The notes: a model not told the origin generated them from the letters alone. Counted from the stretch's first letter, positions 17,604 to 30,934 are shown. The stretch: DNA of 64,000 nucleotides from Mycobacterium marinum (GCF_003391395.1 NZ_CP024190.1:4960001-5024000); one strand, 5' to 3'. Numbers and translations are program-made.

Positions 17604-18362
17604 ATGAGCGCCCGACGAACAAGACAGTCCGAGCCGGCCGCGCAGCCGACCGGGATCATGGGCCGGCCCAAAGCGTCAACGCGGGCATTGGCGCAGGTCA
17701 TCGAGCGGAGTTCGCACATACAGAGCCCGGCGGCGGAGGCATATGTGGCCCGACTGCGTCGCGCCCATCCGGCGGCCAGCCCGGCCGAGATTGTCAGCAA
17801 GATCGAGAAGCGGTTCCTGGCTGTGGTCACCGCCAGTGGAGCCGCCGTGGGCGCGGCAGCGACGTTGCCCGGGATCGGGACCCTGGCCGCGTTGTCTGCG
17901 GCCGCCGGAGAGACGGCGGTATTCCTCGAGGCCACCGCGCTGTTGGTACTCGCGCTGGCGTCGGTCTACGACATTCCGCTCGATCACCGGGAACGGCGGC
18001 GCGCGCTGGTCTTGGCGGTGCTGGTCGGCGACAACAGCAAGAATGCGGTGGCCGAGGTGATCGGGTCCGGCCGCACGAGCGGGGTCTGGGTATCGGAATC
18101 GATGGCCTCGCTGCCGCTGCCGGCCATATCGAAGTTGAACACGCGAATGTTCAAGTACTTCGTCAAGCGTTTCGCGCTCAAGCGTGGCGTGCTGTTGTTC
18201 GGCAAACTGCTGCCCGCCGGCATCGGGGCGATCATCGGCGCGATCGGCAATCGCTTGGTCGGCAGGAAGCTGGTCCGCAATGCCCGCTCGGCGTTCGGCG
18301 CCCCGCCGGCACGCTGGCCGGTGACCCTGCATGTACTGCCCAACGTTCGTGATGCCAGCTAG
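17604..18362 (+). CDS. EcsC-like membrane protein
   Basis: A 252-residue protein homologous to Rv1249c. Two hydrophobic stretches lie near 75-125 (VTASGAAVGAAATLPGIG...) and another near 200-220 (LLPAGIGAIIGAIGNRLVG); the arrangement resembles the EcsC family of peripheral or membrane proteins. ATG 17604 is preceded by AGAGAGGCAAC, a good ribosome-binding site. It is divergent from the MFS gene and 180 bp upstream of kgd on the same strand. Function unknown. Confidence 0.8.
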   Translation: MSARRTRQSEPAAQPTGIMGRPKASTRALAQVIERSSHIQSPAAEAYVARLRRAHPAASPAEIVSKIEKRFLAVVTASGAAVGAAATLPGIGTLAALSAAAGETAVFLEATALLVLALASVYDIPLDHRERRRALVLAVLVGDNSKNAVAEVIGSGRTSGVWVSESMASLPLPAISKLNTRMFKYFVKRFALKRGVLLFGKLLPAGIGAIIGAIGNRLVGRKLVRNARSAFGAPPARWPVTLHVLPNVRDAS

Positions 18363-18542
18363 CGCTGCTTGACTGGTCTCTCTGGCGAATCGTCAGCAAA
18401 GCGTTAGCCTTTATGGGGCGAGACGTTCCGAACCGCCGGGGATGTGAAGCGCCCCGCCAATCCGGGGCTGGAAGAAGTCGCAGGCGTCGCGCGTTGGCGC
18501 TTGCAGGACGTTTAGAACAAGGAATTGAGGCGAACAGCGGCC

Positions 18543-22280
<3,738 letters not shown>

Positions 22281-22332
22281 GGACATGCCGCCCGCGACCT
22301 GCCCACCATGGGCTGGACGTGCTCCCGGCGTC

Positions 22333-22358
22333 AGGAGTCCGGCTAAGGGCCGGCTCCT
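22333..22358 (+). terminator. kgd hairpin terminator
   Basis: AGGAGTCCGGC pairs with GCCGGCTCCT across a short AAG-containing loop, giving about 10 bp with one bulged T, followed by GTTCT. It lies 52 bp beyond the kgd stop, and mycobacterial terminators often lack a U tract. Confidence 0.55.
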
Positions 22359-22436
22359 GTTCTCACCCCTACTAACGAGGACCGCCGGTACCGGTTAACC
22401 TCGATCACAAGTGGGCTGACGCGAGGAAGGGTGTTC

Positions 22437-23270
22437 ATGGAGGGCTTCGCCGGGAAAGTCGCCGTCGTTACCGGGGCGGGATCGGGTATCGGGCGGGCGC
22501 TCGCGATCGAGTTGGCCCGGTCCGGTGCCAAGCTAGCGATCAGCGACGTCGACACCGAAGGATTGGCGCAGACCGAGAAGCTGGTGACGGCGCTCGGCGC
22601 TGAGGTCAAGACCGATCGACTCGACGTGACCGAGCGTGAGGCATTCTTGGCCTACGCGGACGCGGTCAACGAGCACTTCGGCAAGGTCAACCAGATCTAC
22701 AACAACGCCGGCATCGGCCACACCGGCGATGTCGAGGTCTGCGCGTTCAAGGACATCGATCGGGTGATGGACGTCGACTTCGGCGGCGTGCTCAACGGCA
22801 CCAAGGCGTTCCTGCCCTATCTGATCGCCTCAGGAGACGGCCACGTCATCAACGTTTCGAGCGTGTTCGGGTTGTTCTCAGTTTCTGGACAGGCCGCCTA
22901 CAACGCGGCCAAGTTCGCGGTGCGCGGCTTCACCGAGGCACTGCGCCAGGAGATGATCCTGGCCGGCCATCCGGTCGGGGTCACCACCGTGCACCCGGGC
23001 GGCATCAAGACAGCGATCGCCCGCAACGCCACCGCCGCCGAGGGACTGGATTCCGACGAACTGGCCAAGATGTTCGACAAGCGGGTGGCCCGCACCAGTC
23101 CGGAACGAGCCGCCAAGATAATCCTGGGGGCGGTCCGCAAGAACAAGGCCCGCGTGCTGGTCGGCCCGGACGCCAAAGCCCTGGACATCGTGGTGCGTCT
23201 GACCGGTTCTGGATATCAGCGGCTGTTCATGCCGGTGCTGGGCCGGCTGGTGCCGGCCTCGCACCGCTGA
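22437..23270 (+). CDS. Short-chain dehydrogenase/reductase
   Basis: Classical SDR of 277 residues, homologous to Rv1245c. The cofactor motif is TGAGSGIG at about 13-20, NNAG follows, and the catalytic set is Ser in INVSSVFG, Tyr and Lys in YNAAK. SDVD after beta-2 (acidic residue) suggests NAD(H) preference. ATG 22437 is used because it follows GAGGAAGGGTGTTC; a GTG two codons earlier is less likely. It stands alone, convergent with lpqZ 36 bp away. Substrate unknown. Confidence 0.9.
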   Translation: MEGFAGKVAVVTGAGSGIGRALAIELARSGAKLAISDVDTEGLAQTEKLVTALGAEVKTDRLDVTEREAFLAYADAVNEHFGKVNQIYNNAGIGHTGDVEVCAFKDIDRVMDVDFGGVLNGTKAFLPYLIASGDGHVINVSSVFGLFSVSGQAAYNAAKFAVRGFTEALRQEMILAGHPVGVTTVHPGGIKTAIARNATAAEGLDSDELAKMFDKRVARTSPERAAKIILGAVRKNKARVLVGPDAKALDIVVRLTGSGYQRLFMPVLGRLVPASHR

Positions 23271-23306
23271 GGTCTGCGGGCCCCGCACTTAGGACGGCGA
23301 AACCGC

Positions 23307-24158
23307 TCAACGCCCCAGCGGATGCTCGCCCAGCCAACCGTCGGCCACCGCCTGCGGGTCCGCACCCCCGGCAACCTGGCGGCGCATGTCCACCAGCGCC
23401 GCGGTGTCCAGCACACCGCCCACCTCGTTGACCGCCAGCAGCTGACGTTCGTTGAGCGCGTTGCGCCGATACAGCGGCACCACGTTCTCGGCCCGGATCA
23501 GCGCGGGCTTGCCGTCGGCCAGCATGACCAGGCCGGCGGGAACAGCGGGGTTGGCGGTGCTGGTCCATGCGGCGGTCAGCCGTCCGTCGCGCAGCCGGGC
23601 GAACATCGCGGCACCGTCGGGAAATTCACCCGCCGCGGGCAGCCGGCACGGGCCCACCATCGCCGGGGTGGCGCCGCCGCCGACCTTCCCGACCACCAGC
23701 CCGTCGCAGTGGCGCGCCAGCACGGACAGTTCGCTGCCCCCCCACCTGTCGGCGGTGGCTTGGGTGATCATCAGTGCGGGTTTGTCTTCGGCGGCGGTGG
23801 CGTAGTCACCAGCGGTAATGCCTTCCGGCAGCGCCGAGACCATGGCCCGGTAGACCTCTTTGTCAGAAAGCGCCGTGGCGCTTGGCTGTAGCGCCCGCAA
23901 GACCTCACCGGTGAAGGCGGGGACCACGGTAAAGTCACCGGAGTCCAATTTCGCCATCGGGTCGGCGGCGGTTGCGGCCCGCGCCGGGAATCCGTATGAC
24001 CGCAGGGCCGCGACGTAGATGTCGGCCAGCAGCGTCGACTCGGAGTCGGCCGTGGCTCCGACCACCAGCTCCGCAGCGCCGCGACGGTCGCCACCCCCAC
24101 AACCGGCGACCACAAGCGCCGCCGTCAGCAGCAGCGCGGCCAGCCTGCCGATTTTCAC
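23307..24158 (-). CDS. lpqZ: Lipoprotein LpqZ, OpuAC-type substrate-binding protein
   Basis: Lipid-anchored periplasmic binding protein, 283 residues, like Rv1244. The signal peptide ends in the lipobox VAGC (Cys at about 20), followed by GGGDRRGAAELVVGATADS and the substrate-binding fold of glycine betaine/choline transporters (OpuAC). No permease or ATPase gene accompanies it, so its transport partner must be elsewhere, or it acts as a sensor. It starts (GTG 24158) 11 bp after the malic enzyme stop and is probably cotranscribed with it. Confidence 0.88.
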   Translation of the reverse strand: MKIGRLAALLLTAALVVAGCGGGDRRGAAELVVGATADSESTLLADIYVAALRSYGFPARAATAADPMAKLDSGDFTVVPAFTGEVLRALQPSATALSDKEVYRAMVSALPEGITAGDYATAAEDKPALMITQATADRWGGSELSVLARHCDGLVVGKVGGGATPAMVGPCRLPAAGEFPDGAAMFARLRDGRLTAAWTSTANPAVPAGLVMLADGKPALIRAENVVPLYRRNALNERQLLAVNEVGGVLDTAALVDMRRQVAGGADPQAVADGWLGEHPLGR

Positions 24159-24169
24159 ACCCGGGCGCC

Positions 24170-25384
24170 TCAGACGTCGGAAGCGATCGCCACTGCGGCG
24201 GCGACGGCTTCCCCGACCCGGGGATCCAGCGGACTCGGAACGATCTTGTCGAGCGCGAGATCGTCACTGACAACCGAGAAGATCGCCTCGGCGGCGGCAA
24301 CCATCATCCGTTGGGTGATCCGGCGCGCACCGGCATCGAGCGCGCCACGAAACACCCCGGGGAACGCCAGGACGTTGTTGATCTGGTTGGGGTAGTCGCT
24401 GCGGCCGGTAGCCACCACCGCCGCATACTTGGCGGCAATATCGGGATGTATCTCCGGGTCCGGGTTAGACAGCGCGAACACGATGCCGCCGGGAGCCATC
24501 GTGGCAATCAGTTCTTCGGGAATCAGGCCCCCCGACACCCCGAGGAACACATCGGCCCCGTCGAGCGCTTCGGCCATACCGCCGCTGAGGCCACGGGGGT
24601 TGCTGCGCCGGGCCAGGTCGAGTTTCACGCTGTTCATGTCGCCGCGCGAGGTGTGCAGAATGCCGCGCGAGTCGAGCACGGTGATGTCGAAAACCCCCAT
24701 GGCAAGCAGCAGGTTGGTACACGCGACGCCGGCGGCTCCGGCGCCGGAAACCACCGCCCGCAGCGAGGTCATGTCGCGGCCAAGCAGCTTGCTGGCACCC
24801 ATCAGCGCGGCCAGCACGACGATCGCAGTGCCGTGCTGGTCATCGTGCATGACGGGGCAATCCAGCGCCTCGATGACCCGGCGTTCGATCTCGAAGCAGC
24901 GCGGTGCGGAGATGTCCTCGAGGTTGACCGCGCCGAAAGTGGGCCGCAACCGCACCAGGGTTTCAACGATCTCGTCGGGATCCTTGGTGTCCAGCACGAT
25001 CGGGATCGCGTTCAAGCCACCGTAGGCCTGGAACAGCGCGGCCTTACCTTCCATTACCGGCAGCGCTGCGGCCGGCCCGATGTCGCCGAGACCCAGGACC
25101 GCGCTGCCGTCGCTCACGACGGCAATCAGCCGGTTGGCCCAGGTGTAGCGGGCGGCCAGAGCCGGATCGGCGGCGATCGCCCGACTGACCTGCGCCACCC
25201 CCGGGGTGTAGGCGATCGACAATGCGCGCTGGGTGTCCAGCGGCGCCTTGAGCGCTACCGAAAGCTTGCCGTCTACGTGGGCCCGGAAGATCTCGTCGTT
25301 GTCGATGACAACCTGCGGGCTCAGTGAGGTTGGGCTACTCAGGGCTTTCGCTGGTTTCAGCGCTGAAGTCGCGGTATCTGGCAC
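24170..25384 (-). CDS. NAD(P)-dependent malic enzyme, short bacterial type
   Basis: Malic enzyme (malate to pyruvate plus CO2), 404 residues. The N-terminal malic domain shows SIAYTPGVA, DGSAVLGLGDIGP, the catalytic Lys context (MEGKAALF) and metal-binding VNLEDISAPRCFEIE and MHDDQHGTA; the NAD-binding domain has SGAGAAGVA. This is the short form of about 400 residues, distinct from the longer M. tuberculosis Mez (Rv2332), and I recall none at this locus there. GTG 25384 lies close behind TACCCT, so a leaderless transcript is possible. It pairs with lpqZ downstream and mdh upstream, forming a malate/pyruvate node. Confidence 0.92.
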   Translation of the reverse strand: MPDTATSALKPAKALSSPTSLSPQVVIDNDEIFRAHVDGKLSVALKAPLDTQRALSIAYTPGVAQVSRAIAADPALAARYTWANRLIAVVSDGSAVLGLGDIGPAAALPVMEGKAALFQAYGGLNAIPIVLDTKDPDEIVETLVRLRPTFGAVNLEDISAPRCFEIERRVIEALDCPVMHDDQHGTAIVVLAALMGASKLLGRDMTSLRAVVSGAGAAGVACTNLLLAMGVFDITVLDSRGILHTSRGDMNSVKLDLARRSNPRGLSGGMAEALDGADVFLGVSGGLIPEELIATMAPGGIVFALSNPDPEIHPDIAAKYAAVVATGRSDYPNQINNVLAFPGVFRGALDAGARRITQRMMVAAAEAIFSVVSDDLALDKIVPSPLDPRVGEAVAAAVAIASDV

Positions 25385-25484
25385 CGCCCTAGGGTACTGG
25401 CCGCATAGGCGAAACTATCCACTGGCCACGTTATGCCTGATCAGAGATCGATAGTCGGGAGAGCCGGCGCGCGGGGCCGAAACG

Positions 25485-25534
25485 GCAACACCGGCCACGT
25501 CGGGTGATGCCTACCCCGTCATGGCCGGTGCTGC
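25485..25534 (-). terminator. hairpin downstream of mdh
   Basis: GCAACACCGGCCA (25485-25497) pairs with TGGCCGGTGCTGC (25522-25534), 12 of 13 standard pairs around a 24-nt loop, beginning 8 bp after the mdh stop. It probably ends mdh transcription before the malic enzyme gene. Confidence 0.6.
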
Positions 25535-25542
25535 GCGTTGAA

Positions 25543-26532
25543 CTAGATCAGGCCGAGCTCGGTGACCGCCTTGCGCTCGTCGGCCAGTTCAGCGGTCGTC
25601 TTGTCGATGCGGCCGCGGGAGAATTCGTCGATCTCCAGGCCCTTGACGATGCTCCAGTTGCCGTCCTTGGTGGTGACCGGGAACGAGGAGATCAGGCCCT
25701 CGGGCACACCGTAGGAACCGTCGGAGAGGACAGCCATCGAGACCCAGTCGTCGGCGGGGGTGCCGAGCAACCAGGAACGGGCTGCGTCGACGGTCGCCGA
25801 CGCGGCCGAAGCGGCCGAGGACGCGCCGCGCGCGTCGATGATCGCCGCACCACGCTTGGCGACGGTCGGGATGAAGTACTCCTCGATCCACGCCTGGTCA
25901 TTGACCACCTCGGCCGCGTTCTTGCCCTTGACTTCGGCGTGGAAAAGGTCGGGGTACTGGGTGGCCGAGTGGTTGCCCCAGATGGTCATCTTCTTGATGT
26001 CGGTGACCGCGACACCGGTCTTGGCAGCCAGCTGCGAGATCGCGCGGTTGTGGTCCAGGCGGGTCAGCGCCGAGAACCGCTCCCGGGGGATGTCGGGGGC
26101 GTTGGTCATCGCGATCAGGGCGTTGGTGTTGGCCGGGTTACCGGTCACTCCCACGCGGATGTCGTCCGCGGCGACCTCATTGAGCGCCTTACCCTGAGCG
26201 GTGAAGATCGCGCCGTTGGCCTCGAGCAGGTCGCTGCGCTCCATGCCCGGACCGCGCGGACGCGCACCGACGAGCAGGGCCAGATTCGCACCGTCGAAAA
26301 TCTTGTTCGCGTCCGAGCCGATCTCCACGCCGGACAGCAGCGGGAACGCACAGTCGTCAAGCTCCATCACGACGCCCTCGAGCGCCTTGAGCGCCGGCTC
26401 GATCTCGAGCAGGCGGAGCTCGATCGGACGATCCGGGCCCAGCAGCGAGCCGCTGGCCAGGCGGAACAACAGGCTGTAGCCGATCTGGCCGGCGGCACCG
26501 GTGACGGCAACCTTGAGGGGACTTGCGCTCAC
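25543..26532 (-). CDS. mdh: Malate dehydrogenase
   Basis: NAD-dependent malate dehydrogenase of the TCA cycle, 329 residues, the same as Rv1240. The dinucleotide motif is [11 protein letters not shown] near residue 10; substrate-binding and catalytic regions include [22 protein letters not shown] and the His motif [15 protein letters not shown] 26532 is preceded by AAGGAGTACCCCGAC, a strong ribosome-binding site. A hairpin separates it from the malic enzyme gene. In M. tuberculosis the next genes are vapBC33, not present here. Confidence 0.97.
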
Positions 26533-26715
26533 GTCGGGGTACTCCTTATGGAGAAGTCTGCATATTGGGGTTTGGGTTTCGGGTCGAAACTAGCGCACCC
26601 GCACCGACCCGAAGTATCCAGACCCATGCCGATACCTCCGGTCCCACGTTGACGTGCCGAAACGGCGTAGCATGGAGCACCGCCCGGTCAAACCTGCACT
26701 GCGATCGGAGGTGAC

Positions 26716-27816
26716 ATGTTCCAGGGATTTGACGCGCTGCCCGAATCGCTTAGGACCGTCGCACGACCTCGACCACAACAGACTGATGCCGAGCCCGCGC
26801 CGCGGGCCCAGACATTGGTCGACTGTGGCGTCTACGTCGAAGGTCGGCGAATACCCGGCAAGTATGAGTACGCCGATGCCTTGAACGAGGTGCGCGAGAT
26901 CGAACTGGCGGGCCAGGACGCATTCGTCTGGATTGGGCTGCACGAGCCCGACGAGAAACAGATGCAAGACGTGGCCGATGTTTTCGGTTTGCACCCGCTG
27001 GCGGTCGAGGACGCCGTGCACGCCCACCAGCGGCCCAAGCTGGAACGCTATGACGAGACGCTGTTCCTGGTCTTGAAGACCGTGAACTACGTTCCGCACG
27101 AATCGGTGGTGCTGGCCCGCGAGATCGTCGAGACCGGCGAAATCATGATCTTCGTCGGGAAGGATTTTGTGATCACCGTGCGCCACGGTGAACACGGCGG
27201 CCTGTCGGAAGTGCGCAAACGAATGGACGCTGACCCAGAACATCTGAAGCTGGGGCCTTTCGTGGTGATGCACGCCATCGCCGACTACGTCGTCGACCAC
27301 TACTTGTCGGTCACGTCTTTGATGGAAACCGACATCGACAGCATCGAGGTAGTGGCCTTCCAGCCGGGCCGCAAACTCGACGTAGAACCGATCTACCTAC
27401 TAAAACGCGAAGTGGTGGAACTGCGCCGGTGCGTGCACCCGCTGTCGGTCGCCTTCGGGCGCATGCAGACCGACAACAAAGATCTGATCTCCAAAGAGGT
27501 CCGGCGGTATCTGCGCGACGTCGCCGACCACCAGACCGAGGCCGCCGAGCAAGTTTCCAGCTACGACGAGATGCTCAACTCGCTGGTGCAGGCCGCACTG
27601 GCGCGGGTCGGCATGCAGCAGAACATGGACATGCGCAAGATCTCGGCCTACGCGGGCATTATCGCGGTACCCACCATGATCGCCGGCATCTACGGGATGA
27701 ACTTCCATTTCATGCCCGAGCTGGATGCATGGTGGGGCTACCCCGCGGTGATCGGCACCATGGCCATCATCTGTCTGATCCTCTACCGCAGCTTCCGGCA
27801 CCGAAACTGGCTGTGA
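26716..27816 (+). CDS. corA: CorA magnesium/cobalt transporter
   Basis: Pentameric divalent-cation channel, 366 residues, as Rv1239c. A large cytosolic domain is followed by two C-terminal helices. The selectivity signature YGMNF precedes a FMPEL loop, and a basic end (RSFRHRNWL) follows the last helix. ATG 26716 sits behind GGAGGTGAC, an excellent ribosome-binding site. It is divergent from mdh and its stop lies 4 bp from that of the convergent SsuD-like gene. Confidence 0.95.
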   Translation: MFQGFDALPESLRTVARPRPQQTDAEPAPRAQTLVDCGVYVEGRRIPGKYEYADALNEVREIELAGQDAFVWIGLHEPDEKQMQDVADVFGLHPLAVEDAVHAHQRPKLERYDETLFLVLKTVNYVPHESVVLAREIVETGEIMIFVGKDFVITVRHGEHGGLSEVRKRMDADPEHLKLGPFVVMHAIADYVVDHYLSVTSLMETDIDSIEVVAFQPGRKLDVEPIYLLKREVVELRRCVHPLSVAFGRMQTDNKDLISKEVRRYLRDVADHQTEAAEQVSSYDEMLNSLVQAALARVGMQQNMDMRKISAYAGIIAVPTMIAGIYGMNFHFMPELDAWWGYPAVIGTMAIICLILYRSFRHRNWL

Positions 27817-27820
27817 ACGC

Positions 27821-28966
27821 TCAGTTGACCGACGAGTGAGCCACCGGCAGCTCAGCCGAATGCGGCGATGACCCGTGCGGCCGATGCCATAGTCGTTTGC
27901 GTTCGAGGATCGGCAGCACGCCCTCACCGAACCAGTAGGCCTCTTCCAGATGCGGATATCCGGACAAGATGAAGTGGCTGATTCCGAGCCGGGCGTACTC
28001 GATGATGCGTTCGGCGACCTCTTGGTGCGAGCCGACCAGGGCCGTCCCGGCTCCCCCACGCACCAATCCCACACCGGCCCACAGGTTGGGCGCGATCTCG
28101 AGTTGATCGAGGACGCCCCCATGTAGCTCGGCCATCCGTCGCTGTCCCTCGGACTCACTGCGCGCCAGATTGGCCTGCATCCGTTCGATGTCGGCGGGAT
28201 CGATTCCGGCCAGCAGCCGGTCTGCCACTCGCCACGCCTCTTCGGCGGTATCTCGGGTGATCACATGGATGCGCAGTCCGTACGACAGCGCCCGACCATG
28301 GTCGGCGGCCAGACCCCGGATCCAATCGATCTTCTTGCCTACCGCGATGAGGGGCTCACCCCAGGTGAGATAGGTGTCGGCGTAGCGGGCCGCCACTGCC
28401 CCGGCGCTTTCCGACGAGCCGCCGAAGAACACGGGCGGCGGCGGGTCGGGCAGGCGTCCCAACTCAGCCTGGTGCACGTGGATGTGCTCGCCTTCGAAGG
28501 TAACCGGTTGACCGGAAGCCCAGAGTTGGCGAACCACGTGCAGGAACTCCCCGGTGCGGCGGTAGCGCTGTTGCTTGTCCAGGAAGTCGCCGTAAGCGCG
28601 CTGCTCGTGTGCCTCCCCGCCGGTGACGACATTGAGCAGCAGCCGTCCCCCCGACTGTTGCTGAAAGGTCGTGGCCATCTGCGCGGCCAAGGTCGGGCTG
28701 ACCAGTCCGGGCCGCAGTGCTACCAGGAATTTCAACGTTTCGGTGGTCCCAACCAGCATCGCCGTGGTCAACCAGGCGTCCTCGCACCACAATCTGGCCG
28801 GCGTCAGGACCGCCTCGAAACCGTTGCTCTCCGCCGCGGCCGCAATCTGATTCAAATACCGCAGGGTCGCAGGCCGATTGCCCGACATCGGCAGACCGTG
28901 CCCGCCGGCGACCAGCCCGCGTGAATCGCCGTAGGTGGGCAGGAACCAATGAAATGACAGTGCCAT
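27821..28966 (-). CDS. ssuD: FMNH2-dependent alkanesulfonate monooxygenase SsuD-like
   Basis: Luciferase-like (LLM) flavin monooxygenase, 381 residues, the usual SsuD length. SsuD releases sulfite from alkanesulfonates with reduced FMN. Visible features are FHWFLPTYGDSR at the N-terminus, LVALRPGLVSPTLAAQM, RLLLNVVTGG, and FFGGSSESAGAVAARYADTYLTWGE, all typical of SsuD. ATG 28966 follows TTAGGAGAACTAGGTAC. No ssuABC transporter or SsuE reductase is adjacent. Not present between corA and the sug operon in M. tuberculosis as I remember; either an insertion here or a loss there. Substrate is inferred. Confidence 0.88.
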   Translation of the reverse strand: MALSFHWFLPTYGDSRGLVAGGHGLPMSGNRPATLRYLNQIAAAAESNGFEAVLTPARLWCEDAWLTTAMLVGTTETLKFLVALRPGLVSPTLAAQMATTFQQQSGGRLLLNVVTGGEAHEQRAYGDFLDKQQRYRRTGEFLHVVRQLWASGQPVTFEGEHIHVHQAELGRLPDPPPPVFFGGSSESAGAVAARYADTYLTWGEPLIAVGKKIDWIRGLAADHGRALSYGLRIHVITRDTAEEAWRVADRLLAGIDPADIERMQANLARSESEGQRRMAELHGGVLDQLEIAPNLWAGVGLVRGGAGTALVGSHQEVAERIIEYARLGISHFILSGYPHLEEAYWFGEGVLPILERKRLWHRPHGSSPHSAELPVAHSSVN

Positions 28967-28998
28967 GTACCTAGTTCTCCTAACTTCGATCGACCCAT

Positions 28999-29013
28999 GC
29001 TGGCTTAGCCAGC
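28999..29013. promoter_or_regulatory. 15-bp palindrome upstream of ssuD-like gene
   Basis: GCTGGCTTAGCCAGC is a perfect 7+1+7 palindrome 32 bp upstream of the ATG. It could be a repressor or sulfur-regulator operator; no regulator gene is adjacent. The remaining 29014-29207 shows nothing I recognise. Confidence 0.4.
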
Positions 29014-29207
29014 CGGCGTCGTCACGATTTCAAATCTGTACGGATGCAATCCGAATGGGCGTCAGCGATGCCGCCGGCACGGGATATTCGGCACGGTTTG
29101 GCCGACCCGGCGCATCGGGTTGTCTGAGATGCCAAGCCCTGCGGCCGGTAACGCCGGCGCCGCGCCCGCGCCGACATCAGGGTGGATCACTTCGTCTGGC
29201 ACGCCGG

Positions 29208-30653
29208 TTACCCGCATCTTTGCGCACAGGCAGGCATCGGCACGCCCGGTTGGAACGCCCGCGCCGCGACGGTCGCGTTCCTGGCGACCGCAACCCGGCG
29301 CCGGCGACGGACCTCGTAGGTGGCCAGAATGAGCACCAGGGTTACCCCGCTCATCAGGAACTGTGACCGGGTGGCCGACAGCGCCGCCATCGCCAGGATC
29401 ACGCTGGCCATCAGGGCGATGGTGGCGTAACTCAACCACGGGAAAAGCCACATCTTCAGCCGCAACCCACCGGGGTCTTCACGTTCGGCGCGGCGGCGCA
29501 GGATCACCTGCGAGATCGCGATGATCAGGTAGACGAAAAGCGCTACCGCACCGTAGGAGTTGACCAAGAACTCGAATACCACATCGCCCCAGACGTAGGT
29601 CGCAACGACCGACGCATAGCCGACGGTGGTACCCAAGATGATCGCTCGCCGCGGCACGCCGCTGCGGGAAAGCTTGGTGAAAAACCGTGGTCCGTCACCG
29701 TGGATGGTCAGGGCGAACGCCATCCGCGAAGTGGTGTACAACGCCGAATTCAGGCAGGACAGGACCGCAGTCAGAACGATCGCGTTCATGACCGTGGTAA
29801 CCCCGGGAATGCCGATGACCGCGAGCGCGGACGCATACGGGCTCACCCCAACGCTTTTGGTGTTCCACGGCACCACGGCGACTACGACCAATATGGACCC
29901 GACATAGAAGGCGATGATGCGCGCGACGATCGATTTCATCGCCCGCGAAACCGCGCGCTCCGGCTCGGCGGACTCCGCGGCGGCCACCGTGACGATCTCG
30001 GCACCGGTATAAAACGCGACGCACGGCACCACGGCGGCCAGCACCGCGCCCCAACCCAGTGGCGCGAAACCACCGAAGTCGACCAGCTTGCCCAATCCCG
30101 GTGTGGCAGAGGGCCATAATCCCATGGTCCATAACGAACCCAGACCCAGAAAGACAACTACCGCGATCACCTTGATGGACGAGAACCAATATTCGAATTC
30201 GCCAAAAGACCTGGCCGACACCAGATTCGTTGCGGTCAACGCCAACAGCAAGCCAAGGCTGAGCACCCATAGCGGAATCTGCGGCACCCACAGTTGCAGG
30301 ATGCGCCCACCCGCGACGGTTTCCACCGCGACCACCACAACGAAGAAGTACCAATACATCCAGCCGGTCACGAAGCCCCCGCGCGGGCCTAACGCCTGGC
30401 GCGCATAGACGTAGAAGGACCCGACCACAGGCTGAGACGCCGCCATCTCGGCCAGCATCCGCATGATCAACATCGTGATCAGACCGGCGATGAGGAAGGA
30501 GATGACCGCCGCGGGTCCGGTGCCGGCAATCACCACCCCGCTTCCGACGAACAAGCCCGCTCCGATGACCCCACCCAGTGCTATCAAGCTCAGATGACGC
30601 TGGCGCAGGCCCTTGCCCAACGCGATCTCGTGCTCGGTATCCGCACCTGCCAT
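29208..30653 (-). CDS. APC-family amino-acid permease
   Basis: Twelve-helix amino-acid transporter of the AAT/GabP-CycA group, 481 residues from ATG 30653 (MAGADTEHEI). The first helix carries LIALGGVIGAGLFVGSG, the APC substrate-binding Gly-rich break; SFYVYARQALGPRGGFVTGW and PCVAFYTGAEIVTVAAAES follow, as in this group. The frame is open to a TTG at 30740, but GGAGGCAAC lies just before ATG 30653, so the shorter start is preferred. It lies between the SUFU-domain and SsuD-like genes. Likely substrates are GABA, proline or a similar amino acid; specificity cannot be read. Confidence 0.9.
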   Translation of the reverse strand: MAGADTEHEIALGKGLRQRHLSLIALGGVIGAGLFVGSGVVIAGTGPAAVISFLIAGLITMLIMRMLAEMAASQPVVGSFYVYARQALGPRGGFVTGWMYWYFFVVVVAVETVAGGRILQLWVPQIPLWVLSLGLLLALTATNLVSARSFGEFEYWFSSIKVIAVVVFLGLGSLWTMGLWPSATPGLGKLVDFGGFAPLGWGAVLAAVVPCVAFYTGAEIVTVAAAESAEPERAVSRAMKSIVARIIAFYVGSILVVVAVVPWNTKSVGVSPYASALAVIGIPGVTTVMNAIVLTAVLSCLNSALYTTSRMAFALTIHGDGPRFFTKLSRSGVPRRAIILGTTVGYASVVATYVWGDVVFEFLVNSYGAVALFVYLIIAISQVILRRRAEREDPGGLRLKMWLFPWLSYATIALMASVILAMAALSATRSQFLMSGVTLVLILATYEVRRRRRVAVARNATVAARAFQPGVPMPACAQRCG

Positions 30654-30934
30654 GTTGCCTCCATCGGATCCCCTGCGCACGGAACGAATCCGCGCGGCCA
30701 GGTTTTGAGGAAAGCTGTCAAGATTGGCCGGGCTAGACAACCCATCGGCTCAGGTCGCGCGAAACTCCGCCACCGCCGGACCTGCCGGCCAGGCGCCCGG
30801 GTGCCGGCGTTTTGGCAGTTCAGCGCGGGTCAGGGCCCGTTGACCCGCGTCGGGCATCGCCCACCCCGCGGCAGCGTCCTGTGGCGGATCTAACTGCTGA
30901 TCAGCGCCGAATTCCGGGTCCGCGCCCGGCAGGG

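Noticed and set aside
29062..29451. 129-codon minus-strand frame between permease and SsuD-like genes
   Set aside because: More than half overlaps the permease in another frame; the free part (VIHPDVGAGAAPALPAAG...) matches nothing I know.
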